NCBI GenBank assembly: GCA_022605405.1 | Contig: JABYQQ010000008.1 | Coordinates: 1,364,001-1,428,000 of the forward strand | Length of the DNA: 64,000 nucleotides | From: Earliella scabrosa | Taxonomy: Eukaryota > Basidiomycota > Agaricomycetes > Polyporales > Polyporaceae | Direction of reading: 5' to 3' | Shown here: positions 1 through 10,796 of the stretch, in pieces | Layout: each line of letters starts with the position of its first letter | Numbering within the stretch: the first letter of the stretch is position 1 | Translations under genes and position numbers: made by a program | Notes under the pieces: generated by a model | Seen by the model: only the letters and a program-made list of their open reading frames with translations | Database searches by the model: none | Told to the model about the DNA's origin: nothing

Positions 1-1746
1 TTGACGACCTTGACATTTCCTTTCGCCCTCTCTCGAGCACGTGATATGAGCTCGGCCTCCGGCACACGGGATTGGTCGATCCAAGATAACTTCACTACAG
101 CTTCTGTTTGGTCTTCGAATGAGCTCGCAATCACGGGTAAAACCCTCGTGCCTCTTCCAGTGAGACGATGACGCTCGTACGAGGCGTACGTTGTCACGAT
201 AGCGTGGCCGTTGTCGTAATCGACTCGGATGTTGTCAGCAACATATGGGTCAGAAAAGAGCGGATCGGTATGGGCCTGGACAACCACAGGGTCGATCTCG
301 GGTATGAAACCCCAGTCGACAAGTTCGAACCGTTGGAAGGCGAAGAGGAGTACAAGGAAACGAGGAAGGTCTTGGACCAAGTCGACGCCGCTCGATTGGA
401 TCGCGCCCTCGTGATCATAATGCCAGAGGTAGGCAATTTGGTCTGGCGCATTGTCAGAATGGGTCCATACATTGCATATAACGACGCACCAAAGATGACG
501 AGGTTGATAGCATGACTAACGGCCGGAGCGGTGGGGCGGCTCAACATGTCCGCAGCGTAAATACCACACTGTACGAGCGGCGGAGGTCGTCCCGCTCTTC
601 CTGACTTGGAATGCGCCTTGGAGTTACTGATCTTTGCTTGAGTTTCTGCACTGATCTCAGAACGCCTCGTACTCTGCTGAGAGGTTGGTCGTGGTGACCG
701 TCGAGATCCTGGGCATTTTGTGATGAGGTTGCCTAAGTCAGGGCAGACCATGTTGCGTACCTGGGTGCCTTCTTGGACCACGTCCCCTAGCCTGAAGATC
801 TGCATCAATCCCGGAAGGCCTCGTACCCTGCTCAGTGGTTGACTGTGGTGATTGTCTGGGCCCTGGGCATAAATATATGATGAGGTCGCCTCAGTCAGGG
901 AAGACTGTGTTGCGCACCCGAGTCACTCGTTGAACCACGTGCCCTAGCCTCTCGTTGTGCAGTTGTCCGTACCCCTGCACATGGTCAGATTGATTACCAA
1001 TGTTTCTGACACGGGATGGCACGCACTGGAACCTGAAAGTGGTGTTTGGGCAGTTACATCATCGATATGCGGGATAGTCTTGGCCCACTTGAAGACGTCG
1101 TAATGCTTGTAATTGGTCGGGGGAATGGCGAAAGCGTGCGTGGCTTTGAACTCCTCCGTGGAGAGTACCTCTGCCCACGAGAACGCGGTGGGAGGTTGTT
1201 CTTGCGCCATCGACAAGAGCTGTTTGTCCGACAGGTTGGGCCCGAGACGGCGATCAGCGGCGACGCGAGATGTGATGATTATATCGGGCACGATATCAGT
1301 GTGGAGATCATCGTTATGAATGGTCTTCATGTGTCGTTCGGCATTGCGACAGAACATGATGTTGAGGTCGGAAGGAAGGCGGTACTGCGAGCGTCCGGAT
1401 CGTTTTATGTTCAGCACACGAAGCTTGTCCAGCGCAAAATTGAACGCGTTCACGAACGGGCCGTAACGCGCTCGTTCCGGAGAGGCACCGCAGCTATGAA
1501 ATGCTCGTTAAAATGCGTCTTCTGAGCGGCTGTCATTACGACTCACTATTCATTCAGCAGGGGATGGATGGAGTCGCATATTGGGAGGACAGCGTTGAGG
1601 CAATCGCGCAGGAGGGTGTCTCGGTCTGGATTGGGATCGGCAAGGACCTTGCTCAGATAATGTTTGAGAATCGCGTCAAAGGAACATTGCTGATGATTGC
1701 GTAGATCCTCTTGGATATGGGGCGTGAGTTGCGATACCCTAGCCAT
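1..1746 (-). CDS. FunK1-type fungal protein kinase, N-terminal half (runs off left edge)
   Basis: Six exons on the minus strand: 1547..1746, 1027..1493, 918..974, 761..862, 490..708 and <1..442, with introns of about 47-56 nt bounded by GT and AG. The coding phases agree across all joins. The start is the ATG at 1746. The N-terminal part has the FunK1 features W-A-E-V-L-x-x-E-E-F-K (exon 2) and, after a Ser/Gln-rich linker, VQCGIYAADMLSR followed by the conserved segment ending DLPRFLVLLFAFQRFE. The last exon opens the kinase N-lobe (LTGRGTRV, then the VVKLSW lysine). The catalytic loop lies outside the window. FunK1 kinases are an expanded basidiomycete family thought to act in multicellular development; the substrate is unknown. 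The linker contains a tandem exon-intron duplication. No stop or frameshift interrupts the visible part, so it may be functional. Confidence 0.78.
709..917 (-). repeat. Tandem duplication of an intron-exon unit inside the FunK1 gene
   Basis: The intron at 709..760 and the intron at 863..917 are clearly related: donors GTACGCAACA and GTGCGCAACA, the same CCCTGACT branch region, and acceptors ending ATGCCCAG. The exon stretches after them are also alike. The period is about 154-157 bp and both introns are phase 1, so the duplication adds coding sequence without breaking the frame. Confidence 0.75.
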
Positions 1747-2110
1747 ACGCTAGTCCTCAGCACCAGATGCCGTCAGACTATGCAGTACACTCACAGCAAA
1801 GAGTGATACGCGTCACTTGTTGCGTGCGGTGACGACCCACGCGAATGTATAGGAGTTCGCAGGAACGGCGTGCGTGGCCCGGGAGGCAGATCAGGTAACA
1901 AAGCGGTGGAAGAACAACTTGAATGACTCATGGGAGCCTGGCGACGAGTGTTACCTGAAGCGAGGTGGGGAGTACTGATCTTGAGCAAGACTTAGAGACT
2001 GGCAAGAAACCGCGAGTTGAGGCGCATATCAAACGAGAATTCCGCTGTTCCGTACTTTTGTTTGTCCCGAACAAATATTGCGGCTCGCACGCGCCTTGTC
2101 GCGGGCGCTG
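1747..2110. other. Intergenic, upstream of the FunK1 gene; nothing recognised
   Basis: This 364-bp stretch should contain the FunK1 promoter on the minus strand. I see no convincing TATA box, conserved reading frame or repeat. The right edge (2092..2111) carries a 20-bp piece that recurs inverted near 3993..4012. Confidence 0.4.
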
Positions 2111-2392
2111 AACACAGCTTTTTTCCGCCTCCGACCTCGTCTCGCAGCCCTCGACTTCGAACGACCGTATCTCCCTCAATTCTCATCGGATCCTCTCGAT
2201 TCTTTCACGGTCGTTCTCGTCTCGTCAGCGCGGAGGGCGACGTAGCGGTTGTTCGGACCAACGACTTCGCCCAAATCCCTACCTGGCCCACGCGTGGGAC
2301 ACTCGGACGCGGACAGCGGGCAGGGGACATGCAGTGCGAGGGTGAGGTGTGCAGGAGGAGGTTCGGACGATGCGGGCGCAGGGCATCGTAAG
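2111..2392 (+). repeat. Inverted repeat arm A
   Basis: About 282 bp repeated in inverted orientation at 3001..3285 with only a few differences. The open frames inside (about 120 codons) are present in both arms in conflicting frames and resemble no protein I know, so I treat it as repeat DNA. Confidence 0.8.
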
Positions 2393-3000
2393 CCAGTGGT
2401 AAGCCAATATTGTTCAAGTCCACGGCTACACCCCCGGTACCCACAACAGTGGCTGGGCTGTGGTAGTTGTATCTGACTGGTCGGTTTGTACTACCCAATG
2501 TGCTAGTACACGCAACTCGAATTCATTTGAGTGTCTGCTTACAATGTGTCTGTCCTAAAACATGTAAGAGCGTGTCCTCTGTATCAGTGTCACCGGGGCG
2601 GTCCAAAGGTGTCTGCGCGTCTATTCTCTTCTTCCCATTCACCATGGCACGACGCACGAAGCCCCTCTCTAATGACCTGCGCTGGGTCCGACAGAATTAA
2701 GTTTTTGAGACACTAGAGCATAGAGTAGGTAAAGAAACGAGAGGATCAAGAGACCTTCGCCTTTTCGATTCTCTAGGCGCTAAACATATCACCTCAGTGG
2801 GGTTCGCAGATTCAATAGGATTGCATAGCCCAGGTGAGTATTGACATGGTTCGCAGGATGCTCGCAGACAGATTATGGGACATATAGAAGTTCAACGGTG
2901 GCCCCTCAGAGCATGTACTAGTCAATAATATATGATAGTTCCTCGTTCCCAGCTACATGCGGACATAACACTATCTCACTAGACAATAATGGTGAGTATA
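2393..3000. other. Spacer between inverted arms; no gene recognised
   Basis: 608 bp between arms A and A'. It is A+T-richer than the flanks. It has a few short open frames without protein-like composition. I see no terminal repeats, target duplications or RNA genes. Confidence 0.4.
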
Positions 3001-3285
3001 CTTACGATGCCCTGCGCCCGCATCGTCCGAACCTCCTCCTGCACACCTCACCCTCGCACTGCATGTCCCCTGCCCGCTGTCCGCGTCCGAGTGTCCCACG
3101 CGTGGGCCAGGTAGGGATGTGGGCGAAGTCGTCGTTGGTCCGAACAACCTGTACGTCGCCCTCCGCGCTGACGAGACGAGAACGACCGTGAAAGAATCGA
3201 GAGGATCCGATGAGAATTGAGGGAGATACGGTCGTTCGAAGTCGAGGGCTGCGAGACGAGGTCGGAGGCGGAAAAAAGCTGTGTT
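3001..3285 (-). repeat. Inverted repeat arm A' (partner of 2111..2392)
   Basis: Reverse complement of arm A, with small indels. It is directly followed at 3288..3389 by block B, which recurs inverted at 3888..3990. The two blocks together look like a broken, rearranged dispersed repeat. Confidence 0.8.
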
Positions 3286-3287
3286 CC

Positions 3288-3389
3288 AGCTGTTTGCAAA
3301 ACGATAGACCGGGCCGCCCCGCGCGACGCGAGCGTGCCTTGTTTGGCCACCTGCCTGATACGGTAGGTACCAATGCTCCGGCGTGCTCC
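3288..3389 (+). repeat. Inverted repeat block B
   Basis: About 102 bp, GC-rich, repeated as its reverse complement at 3888..3990. At the far copy it is followed by a 20-bp piece (3993..4012) that matches the start of arm A inverted. This links the three blocks into one ancestral repeat. Confidence 0.8.
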
Positions 3390-3887
3390 TACATGTCGGC
3401 ACGGTGGACAACAGCGAAGATACTTACATAGTGTGCCCAAGTCCGTAATCTGGCTTAATGATGAGCATTGAATATTGAAACTTCGTGTGTATTGATCTGA
3501 GTGACCACGCTCTCACACAACGTGGTAGATTCGGACATATCTATGCCAGTAAAGGACATACGGACAGGATAAATACATGCCGGGCGGACTTTCTTCTAGC
3601 AACTCCAACGCGACAGGGATGGACCAAAGAGTAAAGTCACGGAGGACCAAGGAGGACTCACCAGAAGCTAGAGAATGGATAAAGGCCTGACGAACAGTCC
3701 AAACTTAGCCGCACTGACAACTCCAGGCTCCGGATGGGCTGATCACATTGTTGAGAGCATGGTGTTTCGTTCCAATTTTCGTTCTGTTCGGTGTCTCATC
3801 GTGTACGGTGCAGCAGACTCCAGAGCAACGAATGGAGGAGTGCAGCGAGAGCGGAGGGTGAGGTCAAGTGGGAGCCAGGGAGGCGCC
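3390..3887. other. Spacer between blocks B and B'; nothing recognised
   Basis: About 500 bp with short open frames only. I see no domain, repeat unit or RNA motif. Confidence 0.35.
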
Positions 3888-4012
3888 GGAGCACGCCGGA
3901 GCATTGGTACCTACCGTATCAGGCAGGTGGCCAAACAAGGCACGCTCGCGTCGCGCGGGGCGGCCCGGTCTATCGTTTTGCAAACAGCTGTCAGCGCCCG
4001 CGACAAGGCGCC
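3888..4012 (-). repeat. Inverted repeat block B' plus junction fragment
   Basis: 3888..3990 is the reverse complement of 3288..3389. The adjoining 3993..4012 is the reverse complement of 2092..2111. The 400 bp to its right (4013..4414) holds no recognised feature. Confidence 0.75.
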
Positions 4013-5379
4013 GCAATAATACCCAAGATGGAAGGCGATCGGGCCTGTCTCCCGACCCTGTACATCCTCGAGCTCGCAGTCCTCTCTCAATCACTCTCAT
4101 CGTGTTCCGTCAACACGCATATAGCACTGGTACCCTTTGCTGAACGATTGCACCCAAGACTCCGGCCTCTCGGACAACTGCAGGGTGAGTCTCCGAGTCG
4201 GCAATATCAAGGTCCCTCTCTACTGTTTCCGCAGCTGCGTACTAACGGGATTCGACCTCATCCGCTCTGCAGAGCGCAGGTGCAACACAACGTTCTAGGC
4301 TGCCAGCGATTGGAGGGAGGTTTCAGGGCAGTTGTGTAGAGAGTATAAAAGTCCTGGTGAGTACGCATCCTTCAAGCCCCCGCTTTGCCTCTTCTGTTCG
4401 GCGTTTCTCCTGGCATGTCTCAACGTCGTCCTTCCTCCCCCCTTCGTGTTATCATGTATCAGCCCCCTGCAAAGCCTGGTGAAGAGCTCCCTCCCCTTCG
4501 TCCTGCTTCCCAGCATTGGCTCACGAACCCTTCCTTCATTGGTACGTTGTTGTCGGATTGAGTCCTTCCTCTGTAGACGGGGCCCTCCGCAGTACTACTA
4601 CTCTGTCCAGGAGCTTGAGGAATCCCATGCTGCTGCAAGGGCAGCTGCCGAGAGTCTCCTCGAGCTTCAAGGTGGCCCGCCCAAGGACGATCACCGTGCC
4701 CCACCAGGTCCTCATGTGCCCGCACCATCTAGCCAGCCCATCTCGGTCCCAAGTTTGCCCGAACTTGAGCGGCGGCCAGCTCAGGAAGAAGTAGCATCAA
4801 CGACCACACCGGTGGTGGCCAGTCCTGGTGGGTACAGCTACGACGCCTTCAGTATGGAGTTACTGACTGCTTGGCTTGAAGCTATACCTCGTCGATGAAC
4901 TATGTTGAGCAAGGCCGTGGTCCCCCCCAGCGTGGAAGCAAGGTCGTAATGAAGGCAGCCTTCGTCGAGGCGTTTTTGACAGCGCACGGGCTTGCTGATC
5001 AGTATGCGGCGGTTCCCCACTCAGGGCCAAGCTTCAAGCTATGGTGGACCGGTGTCAAGTGCGTCATCCATTGGATAGTTCATCAGTCTTGTGGTTCGAG
5101 GTTGCTCTCGCCGTGATCCTCAAAGATGCTCATCTGTCAGTGTTGAATTTCACATGGACGCCCTCAACGGCTTCAATATACGCTCAAAGCGTGTAAGTTT
5201 GTGCACATCCATTATGAACCATGCACTAATCCGAGATTTCTCCAGCCGCTTCTGCTCGACACTCAGAACCTGGCTGATGAGAGCGAGGAGCTAGTACATG
5301 GCACCATGGTACGTACATGCTGTCTCATCAGCAAAAGATACCAGGTATTCGGAATGCCACCCGTACTCACCGCCGTCAG

Positions 5380-5650
5380 ACAACGCCGCCCAATTCGCGG
5401 CAATGCGCCGCCGAGCCCTGGAATGGTTAGCCCTTGTTGGCAAGGGTCGCGATGCCATCCAGAGCTCGGCGGCGCATCACCGTCTATCCCGAACTACGGC
5501 GGTGGATCGCCGTGAGTTCGCAAGACATGACGGTGCACCGCCATGCTTTCACAATGCATGGCGGAGCACCGCCACGCCTTCGCAATGCATGGCGGAGCGC
5601 CGCCACGCTTTCGCAATGCATGGCAATGCATTGTCAGCGTTCTGGATGCA
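5380..5650. repeat. Left subterminal repeats of Plavaka 1
   Basis: Repeated units of about 32 bp built on CAATGCATGGCGGAGC and CGCCACGC are found at roughly 5549-5620, with looser copies on both sides. Related GCAATGCATTGC motifs recur near the right end of the element. They probably bind the transposase. Short open frames across them follow the repeat and are not genes. Confidence 0.6.
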
Positions 5651-5904
5651 CCGCCAGAGTATAGACGGAGCCTCTGTAAATATAATACATTACAGTTATC
5701 TTGAGCCACGTTCGGAACACACGCTTATAAATAGAGCCAAAAGCACAAGCTTTCATTAGTACAGTAGAATACACAATTTACGAGCACATATCGATACACG
5801 AGCCGCCTGCCAAGCACCAAGATCAGAGAGAAGCGAAAGCCGTGAGAGCGCGAGATCGTCGAAGCGAGAAATCGAGAGAACCAGCAGAGCAGGTCGCCGA
5901 GAGC

Positions 5905-7988
5905 TCAAGCGTCGTCCGCGGGCGGCAAGGACTGCGGCAGAGGAGACGAGCGGGATGGCGAGGCCGGCTGCGAGCCCAGAGTCGTCGACGTCGCCATCTC
6001 GACGGGGTCCGATGACGGCGATGAGGCGGGGAGAGCCTCCGAGTCCGCAGGCTTGTCGGCAGCAGAGGGAGCGGGAGTCTGCTCGCTCTCGCTTAGCATC
6101 ATCGCCGTCAGCGTTGTCAAGGCAGGACAAGGACGGTGCGCGACGTACGGGTTTAACTTGCGCCGCTTCCGGCCCATCTTGTCGCACTTGCGTGCAAGCT
6201 CGGCGATGGTTCTACGTCCAAGGGTTGTCTTCGTCTGGACGCGGTCGCCAAATACTTCGCTGTAGAGCGTCAGCGTGTAAGTGCGCGTGCGGAAGGTGTG
6301 CCCACGTACAAGTTCCACCACCCCAGCATGTTCCTCGCCCACGGGGTCCGAGGCTCACGGAAGAGCGCGACGATGTCGTCGAAGAAGTCGGCGTAGTTGA
6401 AGTCATGGTCCTGGATGCCCCAGTCCTCGGCGGTGAGCGAGTGGCGGAGCTGTCGAGGGGTCAAGTAGTGAACAAAGGGGTTGACGTAGGCGTACCTGGA
6501 CCGCGGCGTAGGCGATCATCCGTGGGGTCACACGTGTGATGTTGTACGTCCGCGCGAGAGGCGGCTTGCCAGGCGTCTTCTCGTTTCGGCTGCCTGATCG
6601 GTGCGCTGAATTCGGTCCCGTCCAGAGCGACTTGAAGGCCTGACAGTCGGGTTAGAGCTGGCACGTCGGGAACCAATCAACTTACCATTACAAGGACCTT
6701 GCTTCGAAGAAAGCCCGACATCGGATCGTTCTTCTTCTTCAGGTCGTGGTCCCATAGGACGGTGGGCCAGTCTTCCGACGTGATGATGAGGTGATCTCCA
6801 AGCACATCATCACAGAATCTGTGGAACAATCAGACTATGCATACAGCTGTAAGGGTTACTCACTTCTCAGGGTCGTCTCTGAACCGTTTAGACATTGTCG
6901 GCGAGTTGAGTAGCGCGGCGCAGATCAGATTGGACCACCCGCGTCGTGATTTCGGGAGGTGGGACGGGAGGTCACCGTTGACCCACTTGCGGAACGGCGA
7001 GTCCGCGATGTACCCCATGATGCGACTGACGAGATGGGACGAGTCAGCCGTACGGGCCTTCCCAGCTTCGTGCTTGATCTGAGTGAGTGGTGTTAGTAGA
7101 GATACCCAGAGACGGCAGTGAACTTACATATTCGGCAAGGACTCCAACCTGCTTGTCGTCCAGCAGGTGGATGTCCTTGCGCAGGTCAGGCACCAGATCG
7201 AGGAGCGCCTCGTACTGGGCGAGAAGCTCGCGAGTGTGAGCGCGGGTGCGTGCTCTACACGCGTGGATGAGATCAATATGCGCGCACGGCGAGGGGCTTA
7301 CCTTGCGGCCTTCGCCTCAGCTTCCTCCGGGTCGCCCTCGTCCTTGTCCCCGTCTTCGCTCTCGTCCTCGCTTGAGCTAGCGTCCGAGTCCGAGTCCGAG
7401 TCCGAGTCGCTTCCGGATCCCTCGGCGTCCAGCCCACTTGCGTGCCGAGCTCGTCCGAGCATCAGGGCCTCAGCGGGTTCCAAGAAGGGGTGCAGGGTGC
7501 GTGGGATGAGTCGTATCTTGTTATGATAATTGCTGATATAGTCGGAGACACTGAGCAATCACGCTACCGTCAGTGACAGGGTGAGTATATGCGCATATAT
7601 GCGCTCACCTGCGAGTCTTCGCGTCGTGCTCCATGGTCTTTAGAACCTTGCGGAGCTTCTTGCGGCGCGCGCGGGCCTCGGACTCGGTGTACACGATGCT
7701 ATATGCGGGGTGTTGAGTCGCGGTTGACGCATGGGAGTCGGCTACCTCCGGTGATGAGGTGTCCCCTTCGTCAGGAGGGACGCTTGGCGTGCGAGTGCGT
7801 GCTGTAGAGGTACTGGATGCCGCCGTCGGCGGAGGAGGGGGAGGCGAGGGCGCCGACGATGGCGGCACTGTCAGTGTGCGCGGCACGGCGATGGGTACTG
7901 CGACCTTTTTGCGCGGTTGCTCTGGCTGCTTGTCCTTGGCCTTGTCCTTGTCCTTGGCCTTCTGCTTGTCGGCCTTGCTACGCGCCAT
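5905..7988 (-). CDS. DUF6698-like protein carried by Plavaka 1
   Basis: Eight exons: 7609..7988, 7302..7550, 7128..7254, 6864..7078, 6686..6818, 6496..6639, 6310..6449 and 5905..6259, with 45-58 nt introns. The total of 1743 nt encodes 580 aa from ATG 7988 to the stop at 5905. It begins with a Lys-rich stretch and a Pro/Ser/Thr-rich region. Next comes an acidic Ser-Asp repeat encoded by a GAGTCC microsatellite (about 7380-7412). The core has DLVPDLRKDI, then HLIITSEDWPTVLW, DPMSGFLRSKVLV, RVTPRMIAYAAVQ and WARNMLGWWN, which follow the order I recall for the basidiomycete DUF6698 family. The tail is Ser/Pro-rich with a basic KMGRKRRK. Its function is unknown. It is divergent from the transposase with a 192-bp gap, suggesting a shared promoter and a role in transposition or its control (inference). 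Confidence 0.72.
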
Positions 7989-10099
7989 GGGTCCCGGGAG
8001 GGATGAGGTGACGTTGAGGGAGGGAGAGTGAGGGGAGAGGGTGGTGGTACGGAGCCAAGAGAGGTCCGTCGCGTGCGACGCGTTAAGTCGCAGTAGTCAT
8101 GTGATCGCGAAAAGGCGCCCATGCGATATGTTTTGCAGTCAAGTACTGCACATCGGCTGTTCTGTGACCGCCACGTCGACATGCTCGAAAACTGCCCAAT
8201 ATGCGGCCAACGCCTTGCCTCCGACGCACGATTCCGAGGGCAACATTCACGTCAATGCGCAACTTCCAAGTCCGCCCTCGGTGACGCGTTTCGAGCACAA
8301 CAGGCCAAGGTCGCTGAACGGAAGCAGGAGAAGAAGAGGCGAAGAGAGGAGAGGGAGGCGGCTCGACGTGCTGAGGAGGAGGCTCATACATTGGTGCGTG
8401 GTACGAGCTTCCCGACATGCCACGATGTGCTAACAGTTGTCCTACAGAATGCGATGAACGTCGAGCCCGAGCCCCAGCCCGTTGCACCTCCACCTCCCGA
8501 CCCGGCGATGGTGTCCCGATCCGGTCGTGTCCGGAAGGCCGCCTACGGTCGCTTTCACGACTTCTTGCCAACGTCGTACGCCGGTCCCTCGACACCCAGA
8601 ATCGTGCCTTGTGCCGCACGCCCCGCTGCTGCCCCCTCCCTTCTTTCGTCACCACCTCCAGCCAGCCCATTACGGGCAGTCTCTCCTCCCATGCCGCTGG
8701 ACATTCCGCCCCTCGCCTTATCTCCGCACACTGCACCCACCGGCCTGCCTCCAGACGACATGCTCCCTTGCGAGCCGCCCCCAGACCGCCTGGCTGAGGT
8801 TGCTCCCAATGAGGGCCCCTCGGCGCTGGAGGCGTCCCGAGCTTCAGCACACCACGTCTCATCCGTCAACACCTTCGGCCTCTACCGCGTCTTCCCCATA
8901 AAACCTAAGCACGACCCCGACGAAGAGGAGCAGGACCTCCAGTCCCATTGCGACCCCACGGCTTTCCCATCTCTCCCACCGCCCGACTGCGCCCCGCAAG
9001 GTTTGAAGGCGACCCTCTCTGAGGACGCTCCTCCTCCCTACGCCCCCTTCCTCAATGTCACGACGTTCGACCTTCTGTGTTGGCAGCACAACGACTCCAA
9101 CCTGAAGTCGAAAGGCCAACTCAACATCCTCGCGGAGATGATGCAACAGCCCGGCTTCGACCCCCGCGAGCTCGAACAATTCGACGCCGCGCGGGAGATA
9201 GCCCGACTTGACCACTATGTCGAAGAACACGAGCATTCCCCCTTCTCCTCTCGCGACGGCTGGCTCCGAGGGAGCGTACAGGTCCGCGTCCCCAAGGAGG
9301 GCGTGTGCTACGCCTCGGAGGAGGAAGCTCCATTCTTCACCATCGACGACGTATGGCACCGGCCCTTCAGCGAGCTCATACGCTCCGCTCTCAAACAGCC
9401 GTGCGTCAAGCGTTGGCATATGATCCCCCACCGACTCTACTGCGCCTCTGCTCCCCACCGCGCGTCCCCCTCCAACCCTGAGCCCCCGAATCCGTCGTCG
9501 TCCTCAAGATCACCCAATCCACCCTTGGCGGCGCAGCATGAAGGCATCCGTATATACAGCGAAATATACAATTCAGACGCCGCGCTCGAGGAGTACGAGA
9601 GTATCCGCGCGCGACCCAGGGAGGCCGGCGATCCCAACGATCTCGAGTACGGCATGCCAATGATTATCCTCTACTCCAACTCTACCCATCTCACGAACTT
9701 CAGCCACGCAAGCATGTGGCCCATCTACGTGTACTTCGGAAACCAGAGCAAATACGAACGCGCGCGGCCATCGCTATATCCTGCCCATCACCTCGCGTAC
9801 ATACCTTCGGTGAGTCTGTCCCCGCATGGGTGCACAATGGTGGCTAACGCAACGCCATCTTAGCTTCCTGATCGCATACAGGATTTCTACACTCGCCTCC
9901 ACGGCATCGCCGCGACCGTGGCCGTTCTGACGTTCCTCCGTCGCGAACTCATGCAACAGATCCTCCTCCTCCTTCTCAATGACCGACTCATGTATATATA
10001 CGTCCACGGAGACGTTGTTGAGTGTGGCGACGGCGTGCGACGGCGCGAGTTCCCGTGGTTCTTTATCTACAGTGCGGACTATGTCGAGAAGTGAGTGGG

Positions 10100-10755
10100 T
10101 ATAAGGGGAAAACCCAAAATAGAAATACTCACTTTGTAGATGTTGAGGTGTGTGTGAGAGATGTGAGAGTAGATGGGTGTAGACAATAAGTGGATAAGTC
10201 TGGGGGAGTAGCCCCCAGAGTGCCTGCTTATATACATGTGTGCTGGTACCCCTGGGACCGATACAGACCCCAGATACTCTAGGTTACTAAGCTATCACAT
10301 GACAGGATGAGTCAGGCATGACTCAGGGTGAGTCATACTCCAAGGGACTTGGCCTGCCCTTGGCCAAGTGCCGGGAGGGAAACTAGCCAATAGCAAACAG
10401 TACTTTACCAACTACTCTAGAATGTTCCACCTCTAGACTCCCCTGGACCTGTCCTAGACTGGTCCAGACAGAGAACCTTCTGGAAGGCCAGTCTAGACAA
10501 GATCAGGACTGTTCTAGACATAGAACAGTCTGGAAACAGTCTGGAATGATGGACTGGAAGAGTCTAGACTATGTCCCTGAATGGTGATCAGATCATGAGA
10601 ACTACATTCCTAATCAATGCCCCTAACCCTTCTGATGGTAAGTAGGGTTAGATAAGCACAGCTAAGGGCAGATAACCTCTAGAAATGCGAAATATGCGAA
10701 GATATACAGTAGAAAACTATAGATAGGCGCTAGAAATGTAGGGAAAATTGTAACA
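10100..10755 (-). repeat. Gypsy 3' LTR
   Basis: 656 bp, starting TGTTACAATTTT on the minus strand and ending CCCCTTATA, so the usual CA end is replaced by TA in both copies. Confidence 0.92.
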
Positions 10756-10796
10756 TTACCCCCTCTTCTAGTTCGAGCTCTGATGAGAAGTAGAAG

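Noticed and set aside
975..998. A 23-nt intron in the FunK1 gene between GTAATC and GCAG
   Set aside because: Too short and out of phase; the GTGCGT donor at 1026 gives a 52-nt intron that keeps the frame.
2017..3440. Open frames of 120-146 codons in the inverted repeats
   Set aside because: The same DNA is open in conflicting frames in both arms, has no domain-like content and no consistent splice pattern.
4415..4541. Confident first exon of the split gene from ATG 4415
   Set aside because: The donor at 4542 leaves phase 1, which does not match the 4593 exon. An indel or other exon is needed, so it was left out of the model.
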